A stretch of DNA of 64,000 nucleotides from Fragilariopsis cylindrus CCMP1102 (Eukaryota > Bacillariophyta > Bacillariophyceae > Bacillariales > Bacillariaceae): assembly GCA_900095095.1 (NCBI GenBank), contig FMBT01000332.1, positions 248,001 through 312,000 of the forward strand, in the 5' to 3' direction. The position numbers and the translations under genes were made by a program. This document shows, one piece after another, positions 20,343 through 33,354 of this stretch. How positions within the stretch are numbered: the stretch's first letter is position 1; every line of letters starts with the position of its first letter. The notes below the pieces were generated by a model, which had not been told where the DNA came from, did not search any database, and worked only from the letters and a program-made list of their open reading frames with translations.

Positions 20343-20978
20343 TTAAAGGTATTCGGAGAGAATTTTTGAAGCCTTGAGGAATACGATTAACGATAGACCT
20401 TCGATGGTAAGAACGGAAAGAGTCGATAGAAGGAATCCAATAGCATGTTTGCCGTATCCTTTCGAGTAACCCTTTTGGTGTAAAATTCTTCCCAAGCTAA
20501 AGACACAAACAGTACCAAAAGTTTGTTTCGGAAATACGTATCCAACAGGACCGATTGATGCCAACAATACACCAATATTTTCAACCATATGTTGAATTGA
20601 TCGATTGGATCGATTGTACATCCCCATGCTGCCATCATTTTTGAACACAACCAATGTTTTGTTCTCGTCTTCAGTATTGTAGAAGAATGGATTGCTACGA
20701 ATATTCCCCTTCAAATTGTTCTTGTATCCCATTGGAACGAAATTAACAATTGCAATCATCCTTCCCAAAACAACAAGTGCAAGGTACAGCCATTGAAGAT
20801 CAGCTTGTTGTAGTCCTTCAATCTTTGTGTCGTAGGTCGACTTGTTCGAGTCGAAGCGAACTGATGCCACCGCCATCCCCGTTCCAATGGCGAGCATCAT
20901 CATTACCATGCCGATCAGTTTTACGTAATTCGGTTCGTCAATAACATCCTCGTCTTTCTTATTGTTGTCACTGCCCAT
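20343..20978 (-). CDS. MAPEG-like four-helix membrane protein
   Basis: 211 residues with about four hydrophobic spans: near 20-38, 58-78, 130-150 and 185-205. The third part, NRSNRSIQHMVENIGVLLAS followed by GRILHQKGYSKGYGKHAIGF, resembles MAPEG enzymes (microsomal glutathione transferase and leukotriene C4 synthase relatives), where an N-x-x-E helix is followed by an R-x-x-GY motif. Family members conjugate glutathione or reduce lipid peroxides in internal membranes. The similarity is modest, so the enzymatic role is inference. The ATG at 20978 is preceded by a stop and followed by a charged cytosolic head. Confidence 0.6.
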   Translation of the reverse strand: MGSDNNKKDEDVIDEPNYVKLIGMVMMMLAIGTGMAVASVRFDSNKSTYDTKIEGLQQADLQWLYLALVVLGRMIAIVNFVPMGYKNNLKGNIRSNPFFYNTEDENKTLVVFKNDGSMGMYNRSNRSIQHMVENIGVLLASIGPVGYVFPKQTFGTVCVFSLGRILHQKGYSKGYGKHAIGFLLSTLSVLTIEGLSLIVFLKASKILSEYL

Positions 20979-21559
20979 GATGATTTTGTTGGTGAGTTAA
21001 TTTTGTTCAAAAAAGTAGATAATGATAATCAGTTATGCTTTGTGAATAATGGTGTTTGATTTTTGTGTCAATACCATAATCGATGCTCTGATTGATATAC
21101 CAATAACAACAAATTAAAGCGATACAGACAGTAGTATCGTGTCGGCGAAAAACGGTGAATTGTACATCGTGACAATATATTATGTGCTGTGGATATCATC
21201 AAGTTTGAGTCTTGGTACCGAAGAATCTTCAACTACTACTAACTTAGTACTACTAGTAAAAGGAGAAATATTTCTTAGATTTAGGGGAGTCTGTTATTCG
21301 CACGCTACCCCCCATTTTCAATTGCATACTATCCTGTCAATTTAACAATTGACTTCAACTCAAGTTTTTTATTATATTTTTAAATACGTACAGAATATCA
21401 AAACTTGAAACAGCTCTATCGGTCTACACTGTGTACTTGTGTAGAACCGATACAATCGAAGATTGTAATTAAGACAAACACCACTATTTCGATAGACTAG
21501 ATAGGCTAGCGCATTCTCGTCATTAAAATTGTTGTACTTGTAGTATCTATATATAAATC
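20979..21559. other. Divergent spacer
   Basis: Probable promoters of the MAPEG-like and XRN1 genes. No gene seen; a short plus frame at 21139-21345 is unsupported. Confidence 0.45.
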
Positions 21560-24500
21560 ATGGGTGTGCCAAAATTCTTTCGTTGGCTAAGTGAACGGTA
21601 TCCTAAAATAATTCAACGGTATGGAAGTCTTCCCGATCCTGAAACCGCTGAAAAGCATTTCCCGGAACGTGGTGGATCGCCACCTCCCACAGCGTTTGAA
21701 GAACCCGATCCGATGGCAACGTGTGGATTAGCACCACCCATTGATCGTCTGTATCTCGATATGAATGGGATCATACATGGATGTTCACACAACAACGACG
21801 ACGACGATAGAAATAATAATAATAATGATGATACGGATGCGTCGGTCGAAGGTGGTGGGAGTCGTCGAAAGGGTGTCAGTAGAGAGCAAATCTTTCGAAA
21901 TGTTTGTTATTACCTGGATAGAATCATCGGTGATATGGTCCAACCAGAAAAATTGGTTTATATGGCTATTGATGGAGTAGCCCGAGGGCGAAAATGAATC
22001 AACAACGCAGTCGTCGTTTTAGAACCGGTGGTGATGGAGAGATAGAAACCACCATATACGAGGCCCATATTGCTGCAAATGAAGAAAAAGAACGATTACG
22101 ACGTTTGGAGGAAGACGACGATGATGATAACAACGATGGTGATAGTAATGACAATAATTTTAGGCAGCGGGATGGATCCTATTCGTTCGTATTAGATTTC
22201 GAAGAAGGAAACAAGATACCTTCTTCGAATGGTGACGACAAGGATATAGAAGAAAAAATCAGTGACATGGACAAAATTAATAAAGGAATAAATCCAAACC
22301 AAGAGAAGAACGCAACAAAAATTCGCACTAACAGTGATTTGCAAGAGGTGTCGAACGGTCGATTCAAAGGAAAATTCGAGGCATCTTCATCATCGAATGC
22401 AGCATCGACGGGAAGAAACTCGGATTTCCATTCGAATGTGATCACTCCGGGAACTCCCTTCTTCGCGGAATTTACTAAGTACTTAGAACATTTTGTTAAA
22501 TATAAACTTTCGACGGATCCTAAATGGAAAAATCTAACAATAATCTTCAGCGGTCCAAATGTACCAGGAGAGGGTGAACATAAAATTATGCAATTCCTTC
22601 GTGAGCAACGTGAACGGCCCGACTATGATCCCAATCTGCGTCATTGTATCATGGGACAAGATGGTGATTTGATTATGTTGGGATTACTAACGCATGAACC
22701 AAACATGGTCTTGCTTAGAGAAAAGGTCCTTTTCAATATGACGACCGTTCGATTAGAAAAGGCTAATGCTGCTGAAAAGGCTGCTAAAGAGTCATCATCA
22801 TCACTATCATCGTTGGCATCGACATCATCATCATCACTGGACACGTATATATACAATCCACATTTCGAGTTTTTGCATTTACAAGTCTTACGGGATTATC
22901 TTGCCTACGAATTTGAAACCTCCAACGTGTTAAGTACTTCGTCGTGGGATTTAGAACGACCATTGATGACTTCGTTTTCCTTACGTTTTTGATCGGTAAT
23001 GACTTTTTGCCGCATCTGCCTGCATTGGATATTGCGGATCAGGCATTTGATCTATTATTTCATACGTATAAAAATTGTAGAAAAGAATGGCTGGAGGAAT
23101 ACCATGATGGCGTGGGAGGAAAAGATGGTCCGTATTTGACCCATGCGGGTAATATTTTATCCGGTCGTCGATTGGAAAATTTCTTTGCAGCAGTGGGAAG
23201 TCACGAGGTTGCATATTATGACAAGAAAAAACAGACAGTGGATGCCGAGAATCGGCGTCTTCGAAAGCAATATAAAAGATTACAAATGAAAGATACGCTT
23301 CCCGATGATTCAATCGTTGCGTCTAAGGAAAAATCCGATCGAGCTGCATATCGTGAGATGTTAAAAAGTATGGAAGATTCCGCAATCGTCACCAGTTCTC
23401 TCTCTCCCGAGGATAACATTGATAGTGACAACAATGACGACGACGAGGATATGTTGGATAATAACGATGTAATAGTTTTGTTCCAGTAACAACGAGAAAA
23501 GTTGAATTCCAACCTGTAGAGGAGCAATTGGAGGAAGGATTGATAAGGAGAATGGGCACATTGCTTCAAAACTCGCTAAGTGGTAGCAGCACCAGCAGTA
23601 CGGATAGAGATGAAACGAAGTATCAGCTAGCCGATATTGACGATCAAGACCTTAAGGGTCGTTACTATTACGACAAGTTCGAGTTCACACCTTTCGATGC
23701 AGATAAACACCGTGCTCTTCGCAAGGCATACATGGAAGGCTTGGTGTGGAATCTTAAATATTATTACCAAGGTGTTGTGTCTTGGGACTATTTCTATCCC
23801 TTTCATTACGGTCCAATGCTGAGTGATCTGGTTAATTTAGATGAATTACTGGATGAAATCACCTTTAAAGATAAACTTGGTGCACCATTGGATCCTTTCG
23901 ATCAATTGATGGGTTGTATGCCTCCAAGTCAAGCTCATCATTTACCTGCACCGTACAGAGGGTTGATGACAGATCCTGACTCTCCAATCATCGATTTTTA
24001 TCCACAGTCCTTCGTTGTTGATATGAACGGAAAGCGGTGGCCATGGGAAGCGGTAACATTATTGCCTTTCATAGATTCGCAACGACTAGTCGAGACTACC
24101 TCTAGGATTGACCAAAGTCAGTTGACACAGGAAGAGCTCGAAAGAAACGCTACGGGGACTGCTGTCGTCATAACGCACGATCCTATGCATAGTGAAACTG
24201 TTCCGGGCGTCGGCAAGAGCGAAATATTTCAAGATATTGAATCTTGCACCGCAGTTACAGTCCCCTTCGAGCAGACCGCTTTAAACTACGCGCATGACAT
24301 AACACCAGTTTTTAAGCCAGAAATTAAGACCGGAACCAAATTCCCACAGCCAGGCTTTTCTACTCTGCGAGACGCTCCAGTCGAAACTCTTTTTCGCAGA
24401 AAGCTAGGCATCAATGTACATGGCGGTAAAAGTAGATACAAAACAGCTTGTCTAGAAATTTCTAGTCTTATGCCGCCTTTACCACCAGTTGAGATGTTAG

Positions 24501-25303
24501 CTCCCAAGCTAATCGGAACTAGTGTTTTTGTTAACTATCCCTACTTTGTAGAAGCTCTTGTAACTGCTGTATCAGATGAAAGATTTACTGTTCGGGGTGA
24601 GAACGAACCTAGAAAACGGACTGAATCAGAGACGAATCAATGGAAACTCCAACGAGACGGTATGATTCGACGAGCGGAAGTTGGAGAAGGATATACTGGT
24701 ACAGGTGGATTAATAGTACCCGAAGATCAACCCATTACTTTATCTGTACGGCCATTTCAAGACTTTGTTACAACGAAGAGCGGCCAAGTTGTCAAGTCCT
24801 TTGCATTGTTTGAACTTGAAATCCCGTTGATTTCAACCTTCTGGACTCCTTCACAACCCGACCCGAGACTTAGAGGTATACCTTCCCGGTTGGAAAAGGA
24901 TGCATATGAAATCGCTATGTCGAAAAAGGGAAATGATACTCTATTAAGTAAAAGGTCAAAATCAGGAAAAGGAAGCACCAAGCGGCGTAAACTATTCCCT
25001 GAGAAATCAAAATCTCAAAAAATCTCTTCATTAAATGGGGAAAAACTTGGTATCAATGGGGGGTCGACATTGTCGACAGCCAGCTATTCCAGTCTTCATT
25101 CCGGACCTAGGAAAGGCGAAAAGAATCGAAGGTTCTTCTCAACTATGCCTTCTAGTTTAACTCACCAATTGATGACTGATATTGTTCCAGGTCATGTTTC
25201 GCATTTACTGCCACTGCATTCATCGTTACCGCACGATTGGCTCCTCTTGGGCAATTTAGCCTCTATCGCTCCCTCTTCTAAACGATCCATATCCCCGCTA
25301 CAG
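21560..25303 (+). CDS. XRN1: XRN1-type 5'-3' exoribonuclease (three apparent single-base gaps)
   Basis: A processive exonuclease that degrades decapped mRNA, expected in the cytoplasm. N-terminus MGVPKFFRWLSERYPK; then LYLDMNGIIHGCSH, the KMNQQRSRRFR motif, GPNVPGEGEHKIM, GQDGDLIMLGLLTHEPN, TIDDFVFLTFLIGNDFLPHL, and the XRN1-style linker with WNLKYYYQGVVSWDYFYPFH and DSPIIDFYP. Later D1-type sequence also follows XRN1 rather than XRN2/RAT1. The frame breaks near 21981 (CCC where the conserved GVAPRAKMNQQ needs CCCC), near 22958 and near 23476 (TTTT for TTTTT). Each is explained by one missing base, so I read the host gene as intact with consensus errors. An acidic Asn/Asp insert at about residues 170-270 is lineage-specific. 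There is no stop before the proteasome subunit that follows. Confidence 0.92.
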
Positions 25304-26328
25304 ATGATCGAAAGACCAATGAAAATTGATACGAAGAAGCCAACGTATTCAAGAAGTGCATACTCGAAGCTTTGTCCAAAAAGCATTGGATCTCGAGGGC
25401 GTTTGTTTGCTACAGGCTTAGCCTTGGCTACGTTCTTTTGGAATCCAATCAATGCCGCCCAAGAAGTGAATCCGAAATGTATGCCATTCGTCAGGAATCA
25501 CCGTGTCGCATCTTGTCTCCACAAAGACACAAACTTTCCAGACGACTCAAAACCATGGACTATTCTTCGTGGGGGTGACTATGAAAACACTGCTGATTCT
25601 TTTATGCCATCGCAAAGATCTCCACCGCCGTTGGAGTTTGCTCATGGAACTACCACTCTTTCGTTTGCATTTCAGGGCGGTATTATTGCCGCTGTTGATT
25701 CTCGGGCTAGTTTGGGATCATTTGTCGGGTCCAAGACAACACAAAAAGTCCTACCTGTTAGTTCTCATATTTTAGGTACGATGGCTGGTGGTGCAGCTGA
25801 TTGTCAGCATTGGATTCGTGCACTCAAGAAGAGGCCCTTCTGCACGAATTGACCGAAGATGGACGTAGGATGAGCGTAGCGCGTGCCTCTCGTATACTGG
25901 CTAATCACCTATATGCGCTTCGTGGATACGATCTGTCTGTTGGAACCATGATAATGGGATACGATGACCATGGCATCAACAGTAAAGACGATCACGATAC
26001 CAGATCATCAACGCCATACATATACTATGCTGATAATACAGGATTGCGTATTCAGGGCGACATATTTGCCGTTGGTTCCGGTAGTACCTTTGCTTTGGGG
26101 ATTCTTGATACAGAAGAGAATAGATATAATTTGAGTGTTGACGAAGCCGTTGCCCTCGGTATCAAGGCAATTCGGCATGCTACTTTTCGGGATGCATATT
26201 CGGGGGGTTACATTAATGTCTTTCTAATTACACCCAAGGATGGCTGGAGGAAGGTCTATACTGAAGATATAGCTCGAAATCCAGAGATTTGGAAGGCGCT
26301 GCAAACAGAAATAAACGAAAATTCCTAA
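25304..26328 (+). CDS. PSMB5: 20S proteasome subunit beta type-5 (chymotrypsin-like), in frame with XRN1
   Basis: Catalytic beta5 subunit. The mature chain starts at Thr1 (codon at 25649) after Gly: HG then TTTLSFAFQGG. Asp17 in AVDSRAS and Lys33 in KTTQKVLPV follow, then LGTMAGGAADCQ, VGTMIMGYD, FAVGSGSTFALG and RDAYSGGYINVF. One missing base near 25826 (AAGAAG for AAGGAAG) splits the frame inside the conserved RALKEEALLHEL stretch. The propeptide start is unclear: the ATG at 25481 would give a 56-residue propeptide, the normal size, while the ATG at 25304 is the first after recognisable XRN1 sequence. No stop separates it from XRN1, so either the two are fused or a stop is hidden by another missing base. 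The coordinates given are a compromise. Confidence 0.88.
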
Positions 26329-26585
26329 GTAAGCGTACCATTTCAGTCCGAAATCGATTACAATTTACATTTTTTTACAATGGACAAGATTAAACATTAG
26401 TACAATTATTAAGTAGTGGTATATTTTCCTCCCTCTCTTGCTCCTTCCTTCTCGAAACTCATGACAGGTAGAGAAATTTTCCTGGAACTCCTTCAAAATG
26501 TTTATACTTCATCTTCGCCGAGTCGAAGCAGCTCCTTGTTTGTTGAGACTGAATAATAATGCTTGATGGCATTCTAACGGCTCTC

Positions 26586-27665
26586 TTACATAGAAATAAG
26601 TAGCATAACTTCTCGATGCCTAATCTCATTTGTTTTGGTTAGATTTAGAAAAGCTGGAAGCGTGCTCATCAAAAAGAGGATAGATTTTGCTTCGCGAGAA
26701 ATACCATCATAAGCTACAGTACTAAAGTCAACATCATAGCAAAGTGTTCCTCCACAAAAATGACAGCGATCCGCCTCGTAATCGCAATCGCAATCGAAAA
26801 GAAACGTTTCAGTAGACTTTTGATTGACTTCTAAAGATCCCATACATTCGTCGATGAACTCATGGATGAATGAAATTAGAGTTCGGCGATCAGAGTCTCC
26901 ATCTTCACCAACAAACAGAAATGAGAGATTAATATTTTTTAGGTGACAAAGGGCGTGGAATGAGTTCATTTCTTTGAGGCTGGAAGCGAAGACTGGAGAA
27001 CTTCTGTGGTAACGAAGAAGAGCTTCTTTCACTTGACTGCTTATGAATTTTGTTGACCTCTTGACAATTTCTTTTAGTCTTGAACGGAGCACCAGAAAGC
27101 GAACGCAAGGAAATCTTGTTCCAGGTGTTTCAGCGGAAGTGAAGATATCATCGAATATATCCTTTAAAGCTTCCTTCTGATACTGACATACTAGTAGATT
27201 GACGTCGCACAGTAGTATATACAACAAGGTCTCATTCAATCGAAGGTGCTCTTCGTGGCGTCGTCGTCGTAGTCTTTTTTTCTTATCCATCAATATTTTG
27301 GATCGTTGCCTCCTTCTCTTTTTCTGCTGGCGACTTCTTAATCGCTCTTGACGAGTATCGTGACCACGCCAATGCTTTTCCTCCTCCTTCTTCCAATCTA
27401 TTTGGTCGAAATGTACATGTTTCTGAGCAGTGATATCTTTCTGTTTTCCATCATCGTAGTCGTCGTCGTCGTCGTCGTCATCAAATTTGGTGGGACTTCT
27501 TCTCGTCTTATCTATATTCGATTCCTTATTTGACTTTTGGTTCGTGCATATATCGAGCATATTCGGTTTTACACCATATTTGGAATCTTTGCAACTCAAT
27601 CCTCCTTTCATAACCACGTTAACCATTATACTGGCGGCATCATTTGTCTCGGTAGTGATGTTCAT
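26586..27665 (-). CDS. Hypothetical charged protein (about 359 aa)
   Basis: No family recognised. Start taken at the ATG at 27665. An Asp run (about residues 62-72) is followed by a strongly basic helical stretch (about 95-145) with many RRR and KK groups, likely nuclear. Next is an ordered C-terminal half with alternating hydrophobic and charged residues, including LNETLLYILLCDVNLLVCQY and a Cys/His group (CDCDYEADRCHFCGGTLCYD) that could bind zinc. It converges on the proteasome gene. The ordered half has no internal stop and no low complexity, which supports a real gene. Confidence 0.6.
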   Translation of the reverse strand: MNITTETNDAASIMVNVVMKGGLSCKDSKYGVKPNMLDICTNQKSNKESNIDKTRRSPTKFDDDDDDDDYDDGKQKDITAQKHVHFDQIDWKKEEEKHWRGHDTRQERLRSRQQKKRRRQRSKILMDKKKRLRRRRHEEHLRLNETLLYILLCDVNLLVCQYQKEALKDIFDDIFTSAETPGTRFPCVRFLVLRSRLKEIVKRSTKFISSQVKEALLRYHRSSPVFASSLKEMNSFHALCHLKNINLSFLFVGEDGDSDRRTLISFIHEFIDECMGSLEVNQKSTETFLFDCDCDYEADRCHFCGGTLCYDVDFSTVAYDGISREAKSILFLMSTLPAFLNLTKTNEIRHREVMLLISM

Positions 27666-29849
27666 TATTATCGCTCGTTGCAATGCTTACGACGATAATT
27701 TTTCTTCTTCTTACAGATATTTTAAACGGGATGACACTTTCCGGCATTTATCTCCTTTGACGACTTGACCACCCAAATGTGTGTCGAAAACGAAAATAAA
27801 ACGGGTAGCTACGCCTCTATTCGTCTCATCTTGACGATCGTGATGGTTTGGAAACCAAGAAATAAAACGAAATTATTTTCAGGTTTTTTGGTATCTTCCG
27901 TTCATACGTGGATAAAAATTTGAACGAAGTCGCATCCCCCTGGGCATTCGGTTACTCCATTTAGAGCCGGCCCTGATGAAAATCCAGTGAAAATCCAGTC
28001 CAATACGGTTTGGATACCACTGATAGTAATGTCTGGGAGTACCTTTCCCAGTAATGATATCATTTAGAGTGCCGTCTCAGATGGTTTTGATGAGACACCA
28101 TTTGGATCTGAATCCACAGCTAATGAGCGAGCTTATGTGTCACATTATTTACCCATGATGGCGGAAAAAAAGAATTAAAAAAAATTGCGTCCCCCAACCA
28201 CACGATTTTGTTTATTTTCTTAGGTGAATTTTGTCTTGTTAGACTTGTTAGACTTTTTAGTAGTAATGCCTGGTCCAGTGTTAAACAGATGGGTATCATA
28301 TCCATGGAGGTTCAACTTGTTACATTCCCATCGTAGGTATCGATGGAAATAATTTCCATTCAATTCTTAATAATTCTCCTTCTGCAAGGTATCCTATTGC
28401 ACGGAGTAACTAATTGCCCCTAGTGTGACTTCAAACTAGCCAGTGGTGACAAAAGAGACTATTAAGAATAACATGATTGGATGCGCGATTCAGAACAATA
28501 TGTTAGGTCAATTCAGAACAATATGTTGTGCCATTCTGTAGGCACTGCACAGAATTTTAAAAAGGCTTTGTCTATTGTTGAAAAAACGAGTATTAAGCTA
28601 AATTTTTGATATTACTTCTGAGTATGGTCATACCACAGTTGAAAAGAACAAACACAGTAGAATCAATACTACTATAAAGTATTATAGTAGATAGCTCAAC
28701 AATAATGATATTTATATTGTTGAAACTACAGAACATCATTTACCAATATTATATGAAAAACTGCTACATTTTATGAACACCAGCATGAAGAAAATGGAAC
28801 ACTATTTGGTACTGTATATTTTGAACTATTCCAATAGTGGTACAATGACAACAACAGATTAACTATCACAACAACTTGTATGTTGTCTACTGGGTGGATA
28901 AATAAGGCTGGCTATGTGATAATTGTAGTACAAGATGTATCAAATAAAAAAGCCCTTTTTTCTGTAGGCACATATCTTTGAATAATTGAAGAAAATGAAT
29001 GCTTTCAGTGTGTATGTGTTGTTGCAAATAGTCTGATACTTATCAAATGAACAGTCATTGGATTTTCTTTGATACAGTTGCAACAGGTTTAATCCTGCGT
29101 TGCGTGTTTTTGTTGGCTATTAACTACGGTGTTTTTGTTGAGTAAAATAAACAAAATAACTGTTGGATAACTCACACTGCACACACATATTTTCATTGGA
29201 CTCAAGTTTAAACTCTGACTGCTCGAATCACGCTTTTTAGTCATACTAGTTGTTGTTCTACAATTATTACAACATAGCCAGCCATAAATATTCAGTCAAA
29301 TAATGTTTGCACCTACAAACACCATTCACAATCAAATAAATTAACACCTACTTAAATGTGTATATATCAACAACGTCAGTAATGTTGATAATTTGTTGGT
29401 TGTTGACTGTGTCCTCTCTTATGCACCTCTTGTGACGTTTCCAAATTTGCCTGCCACCCATATACTACGACCTCATATAATTTTCCCCAAATGACCAAAT
29501 TTAACCGAAACTTTTTGTCCTTATTAACTGTACAAATATCTATATTTCGTCTTATAACTTTACAGAATTAAACAAATTGATATCCATGGAGGTTTGATTC
29601 AATACATTTCCATTGTCATGATCATTGGATAATTTTCCATTCAATTCTTAGTAATCTCCAAAGGAATTTTCCATGTTGCGAGGTATCGCGCATTATTTTT
29701 GAATCAAAAAATTGAGTCCCGTTGTCCCATGAAGAACCGCGTTGAGCCGGAACACGCCACACCTACATTCTGTTAACAGCATTAATTCTCTGCAAACGTC
29801 TCATTTTCTGATGATGATGGAGGCTAGGCGTAAGGCAGGTGTAGCTAAG
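27666..29849. other. Gene-free stretch before the LINE
   Basis: About 2.2 kb without a supportable coding frame on either strand. It contains the diverged direct repeats listed separately. It also has a small perfect inverted repeat (CTACTATAA...TTATAGTAG) at about 28672-28693 and a local duplication of ATTCAGAACAATATGTT at 28491-28529. It looks like decayed repeat DNA next to the retrotransposon. Confidence 0.55.
28299..29690. repeat. Diverged direct repeats (~100 bp) 1.28 kb apart
   Basis: Copy 1 at about 28299-28395 and copy 2 at about 29579-29690 share ATATCCATGGAGGTT, ACATT(T/C)CCAT, TTTCCATTCAATTCTTA, TAAT..CTCC and GCAAGGTATC or GCGAGGTATC blocks in the same order and orientation. The interval between them is AT-rich and non-coding. 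This fits a short non-autonomous element or an old remnant with end repeats, but no coding part or clear target duplication identifies the family. Confidence 0.5.
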
Positions 29850-29910
29850 GAATGGCTGACCAAGGACAGACCATACGAGTATATATAGCCAATCATAGAG
29901 AGCAATTAAT

Positions 29911-30179
29911 CTCACACTTATAATAACACACTATTTACATACGTTAATAATAGCATTTAAGTCTTCAGTCTAGTGAACTTAGGTAGCTAGATAGATTTAC
30001 AGCGCACACTTTTTAATAAACACTATTTACATATGTTAATAGCGTATAAGTCTTCAGTCTAGTGAACTTAGGTAGCTAGACATATTTACAGCTCACACTT
30101 CTAATACACACTATTTACATACATTAACAGGATAGAAGTCTTCAGTCTAGTGAACTTAGGTAGCTAGACACATCTACAG
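29911..30179 (+). repeat. Three tandem ~90-bp monomers in the LINE 5' region
   Basis: Units at about 29911-30002, 30003-30091 and 30092-30179. Each contains ACTATTTACATA, GTCTTCAGTCTAGTGAACTT and AGGTAGCTAGA and ends in (T/C)ACAG. A single unit recurs at 48911-48998. Tandem 5' monomers carry the promoter in several LINE families, so a promoter role is likely but inferred. Confidence 0.85.
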
Positions 30180-30360
30180 ATGACACTGAAAATCTATACT
30201 TCATTCCAATTGGTAATGAATCACAATTAATATCACAATTCCAGCTGGAATTAATTGAAAACGCGCACCTCAAGTTATATCACTTAAATACCTCAGTACT
30301 GAAACTACGTAGAATCCTACGTGAATCTCTGAACCAACCCTCTAAAAGAGACTGTTGACG

Positions 30361-30862
30361 ATGATAACAAAGCCAGTATTAATTCATCATGGATGGAGCC
30401 ACACCAATGGAGAAGACATGTATGACAACATATCAATAGGGTCCACCAAGGAAGCACGAAGCGGGGACAAATTGGACCAAAAATCGTTGAAATTGAAGGA
30501 AAACAGTGAAAATGGAATTATAGGCATTAGCGACAATAACAAAGTGGCTGACACCGACGATGAACAAGGATGGACTACAATAGAGGCCAATGGAAGACGC
30601 AAACCCAAAACAACAACCATGGAAATGCCAATTATCGACTCGATCATAACAACCATAAATGTGGAAACAACAACAGTACATGGAGCAATGGAAGTACGAA
30701 TTGAATCACCGGTACGAAGAAACAGATGTATCATACCAGATAAAACAGAAAGCGACGACGACGACAAATCAGCAGTTGATATTGTAACCAAACAACTAAT
30801 GAATCAAATACCAACAACAGAAGAAGAAGAAGAAGATGAAGATGAAGATGAAGATGAAGACA

Positions 30863-30893
<31 letters not shown>

Positions 30894-33323
30894 AGTGAAG
30901 AAAATCGAACCACCAACACGAACAACCAGAGGCATGATCACTGATGGAATTGATTTTGAACCTATCAGTAGAAATCAAAATGAACAACGGCTAACATCAC
31001 CGCGAATTGAAGATAAAGAAGAGGAGAAGAAGCAAGAAGAAGACAAAGAAGATAAAGAAGAAGATAAAGAGGAGAGATATACGAAAGAAAAACATAATAA
31101 TAAAACGAATAAAAATATTCCAAACAAGTCAACAAGTGAAGAAAAAGAACTAGGAAAAGAAAGAATAACAATGGCAAATGAACAAGCAGGAGATACAGAA
31201 AACAGAAGATTAGCAACGGAACGTGCGACAGATGATCAAATGCAGGAAGATGGAAATGATACAGAAAATACCGGAAGCGAAAGAAATAATGGAAATAATC
31301 CAAGTGAAAATAGTGGAAATAATGGAAACAACGACAATAGCAGCAACAACGGAGACAACAGCAATAATAATAACAACAACAACAGAAAGAGAGGAGGACG
31401 ACCAAAAGTATCCATAGTAGAACCAACAGACATGGCAACATATACTTTTACAATTGCATGGAGACCAGAAAACAAAGCAGGTAAAGATGGAAAAATTATT
31501 ATAAAGAATGTAATGAGAGAAATGCAGCACAGAGAACCAACAATTATATTCCACCCAACAAATTCAGCTACATCACCAGTACCAAGAGACATCCGCAACA
31601 TAAACAATGATTTTCCCAAAACACCAGCAACATTTGATGATTTCTTTGATCAAAATAGAAACAGAGACAATACAAATCAACAAACATTCATGAAGGTATC
31701 AATGCCACTCAATGAAAAAGAGCTACAAAACAAAATTCATAACTATTTATACCATAATCAACTGTACATGAACAGTCCGTTCATTAATGATAACACACTG
31801 GAACATGTTGGATTTGTTGAAAAAGGACATAGCAGATTAGTATTCAGACCAGCAATGGAAAAGAAAATACAAAATGGAATTAAAGACATTATGAATGGAG
31901 ATCAACTTACACCTCAACAAATAGCACAAATAAAGAACCTGTCAAGTGATGTTAGAGTGGAATGCCACCGAGGAACAGTAAGAGGAGGAGCATATACCAA
32001 CCAATCTGTATGTGAAGGAATAGTACTAAAGACGACAAAATCACAAGCAAAACTGGTGATGGAACTACTGGCAATGCTACCGGATAACCTCCTTGGAGAG
32101 CACTATAGAATCTGCCCCAAAAGTGTAAATCAACACCTTGGATTCGAATTATATGGACAAATAGTAGCTGATACAGCCAACTTCCAACACAAACTCCAAC
32201 CGATCACCATACTAAACTGCCACCCCAGTGTCTTCGACGATATGTATGGCAATGTAAAGGTAGTGAATTCCACACAGGTGAAAGTAAAACAATTTATACT
32301 AGGAAACTGTGGAGCTATATCAATTGAAGAGACAAATGAAACTGCAACAAAAGGGAAATATATAGTAATAGTACCAGCAAATAAAGTAGATTCAGCAAGA
32401 AAAGCAATTGGGAAAATGTTTCAAGAGTTCCAAGAAAGTAGTGACAGACCAGCAGCATTGGAATGCATCAAAGCATATGAAAATTATCCATTAGTGAATG
32501 ACACAGTAACAATCAGCGGACATGCAGAAAACCTAGCCCAAAAGATCAGAGAAAGATACAAAAATAAACCCAAAACACCAATTCGAACTATGCAAAGCTC
32601 ACAGTACTCGTACCATGGAAGCGTCTCAATGGAAGAACAAAATGCATTGCAAGCAGCAGCAGCAGTACCTAGGAGTATCATTAAGAAAGGAAGGCATAAC
32701 ATCAATCTAGCACTACCATTACAACAATGGGCTTCTCCACCAGCAGTACAACAAGCAGCAACAACAACAACAAATCAAGCAGAAATAGGAACAGTTATGT
32801 CAAATCTTTCACCGGATGATTCGGCAAAAACAATGATGACAAATGTATCAAAGATGGTAGAATCATTAGGAACTGTAGTAACTACAATGGCAAAAGAAAC
32901 AGCAAACACAAATGAAACGATGAAACAAATGATGATACAACAAGCAACAACAATGAACAACCTTATGATGATAATGACAAGGAATGAAGACAGAAGACAG
33001 GGAACACCAATAAGTATAAGTGAAATACAACCAGTAATAGATTTACAACAAGGATCTACTCCAGCGAGCACATTAACAAACAGCCAATACAGTCTATCAC
33101 AAGAACAATCACCAAGCTCCAACAAACGACCAAAACATGGACTAGACGATGACGAAACAACAGCATTATCAACAATAGAAAATGGTACAACAGAAGACAT
33201 GATAGAAGAACAAATGGAAGCGACTACAAATGAACAACCAAATGATGTAACAATGGAAGATAAAGAACAAACAACAGTTGAAACAACAAACACAGCAAAC
33301 GTCCCAGGAGATTTTAGCCAATT

Positions 33324-33354
<31 letters not shown>

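Noticed and set aside
21978-23490. Programmed frameshifting in XRN1
   Set aside because: Conserved residues are regained only if the frame changes at the homopolymers upstream of the stops, no common slippery site is seen, and unrelated genes show the same one-base defect.
30731-31619. Leu/Phe/Tyr-rich minus frames opposite LINE ORF1
   Set aside because: They are shadows of the Glu/Lys and Asn repeats in ORF1.
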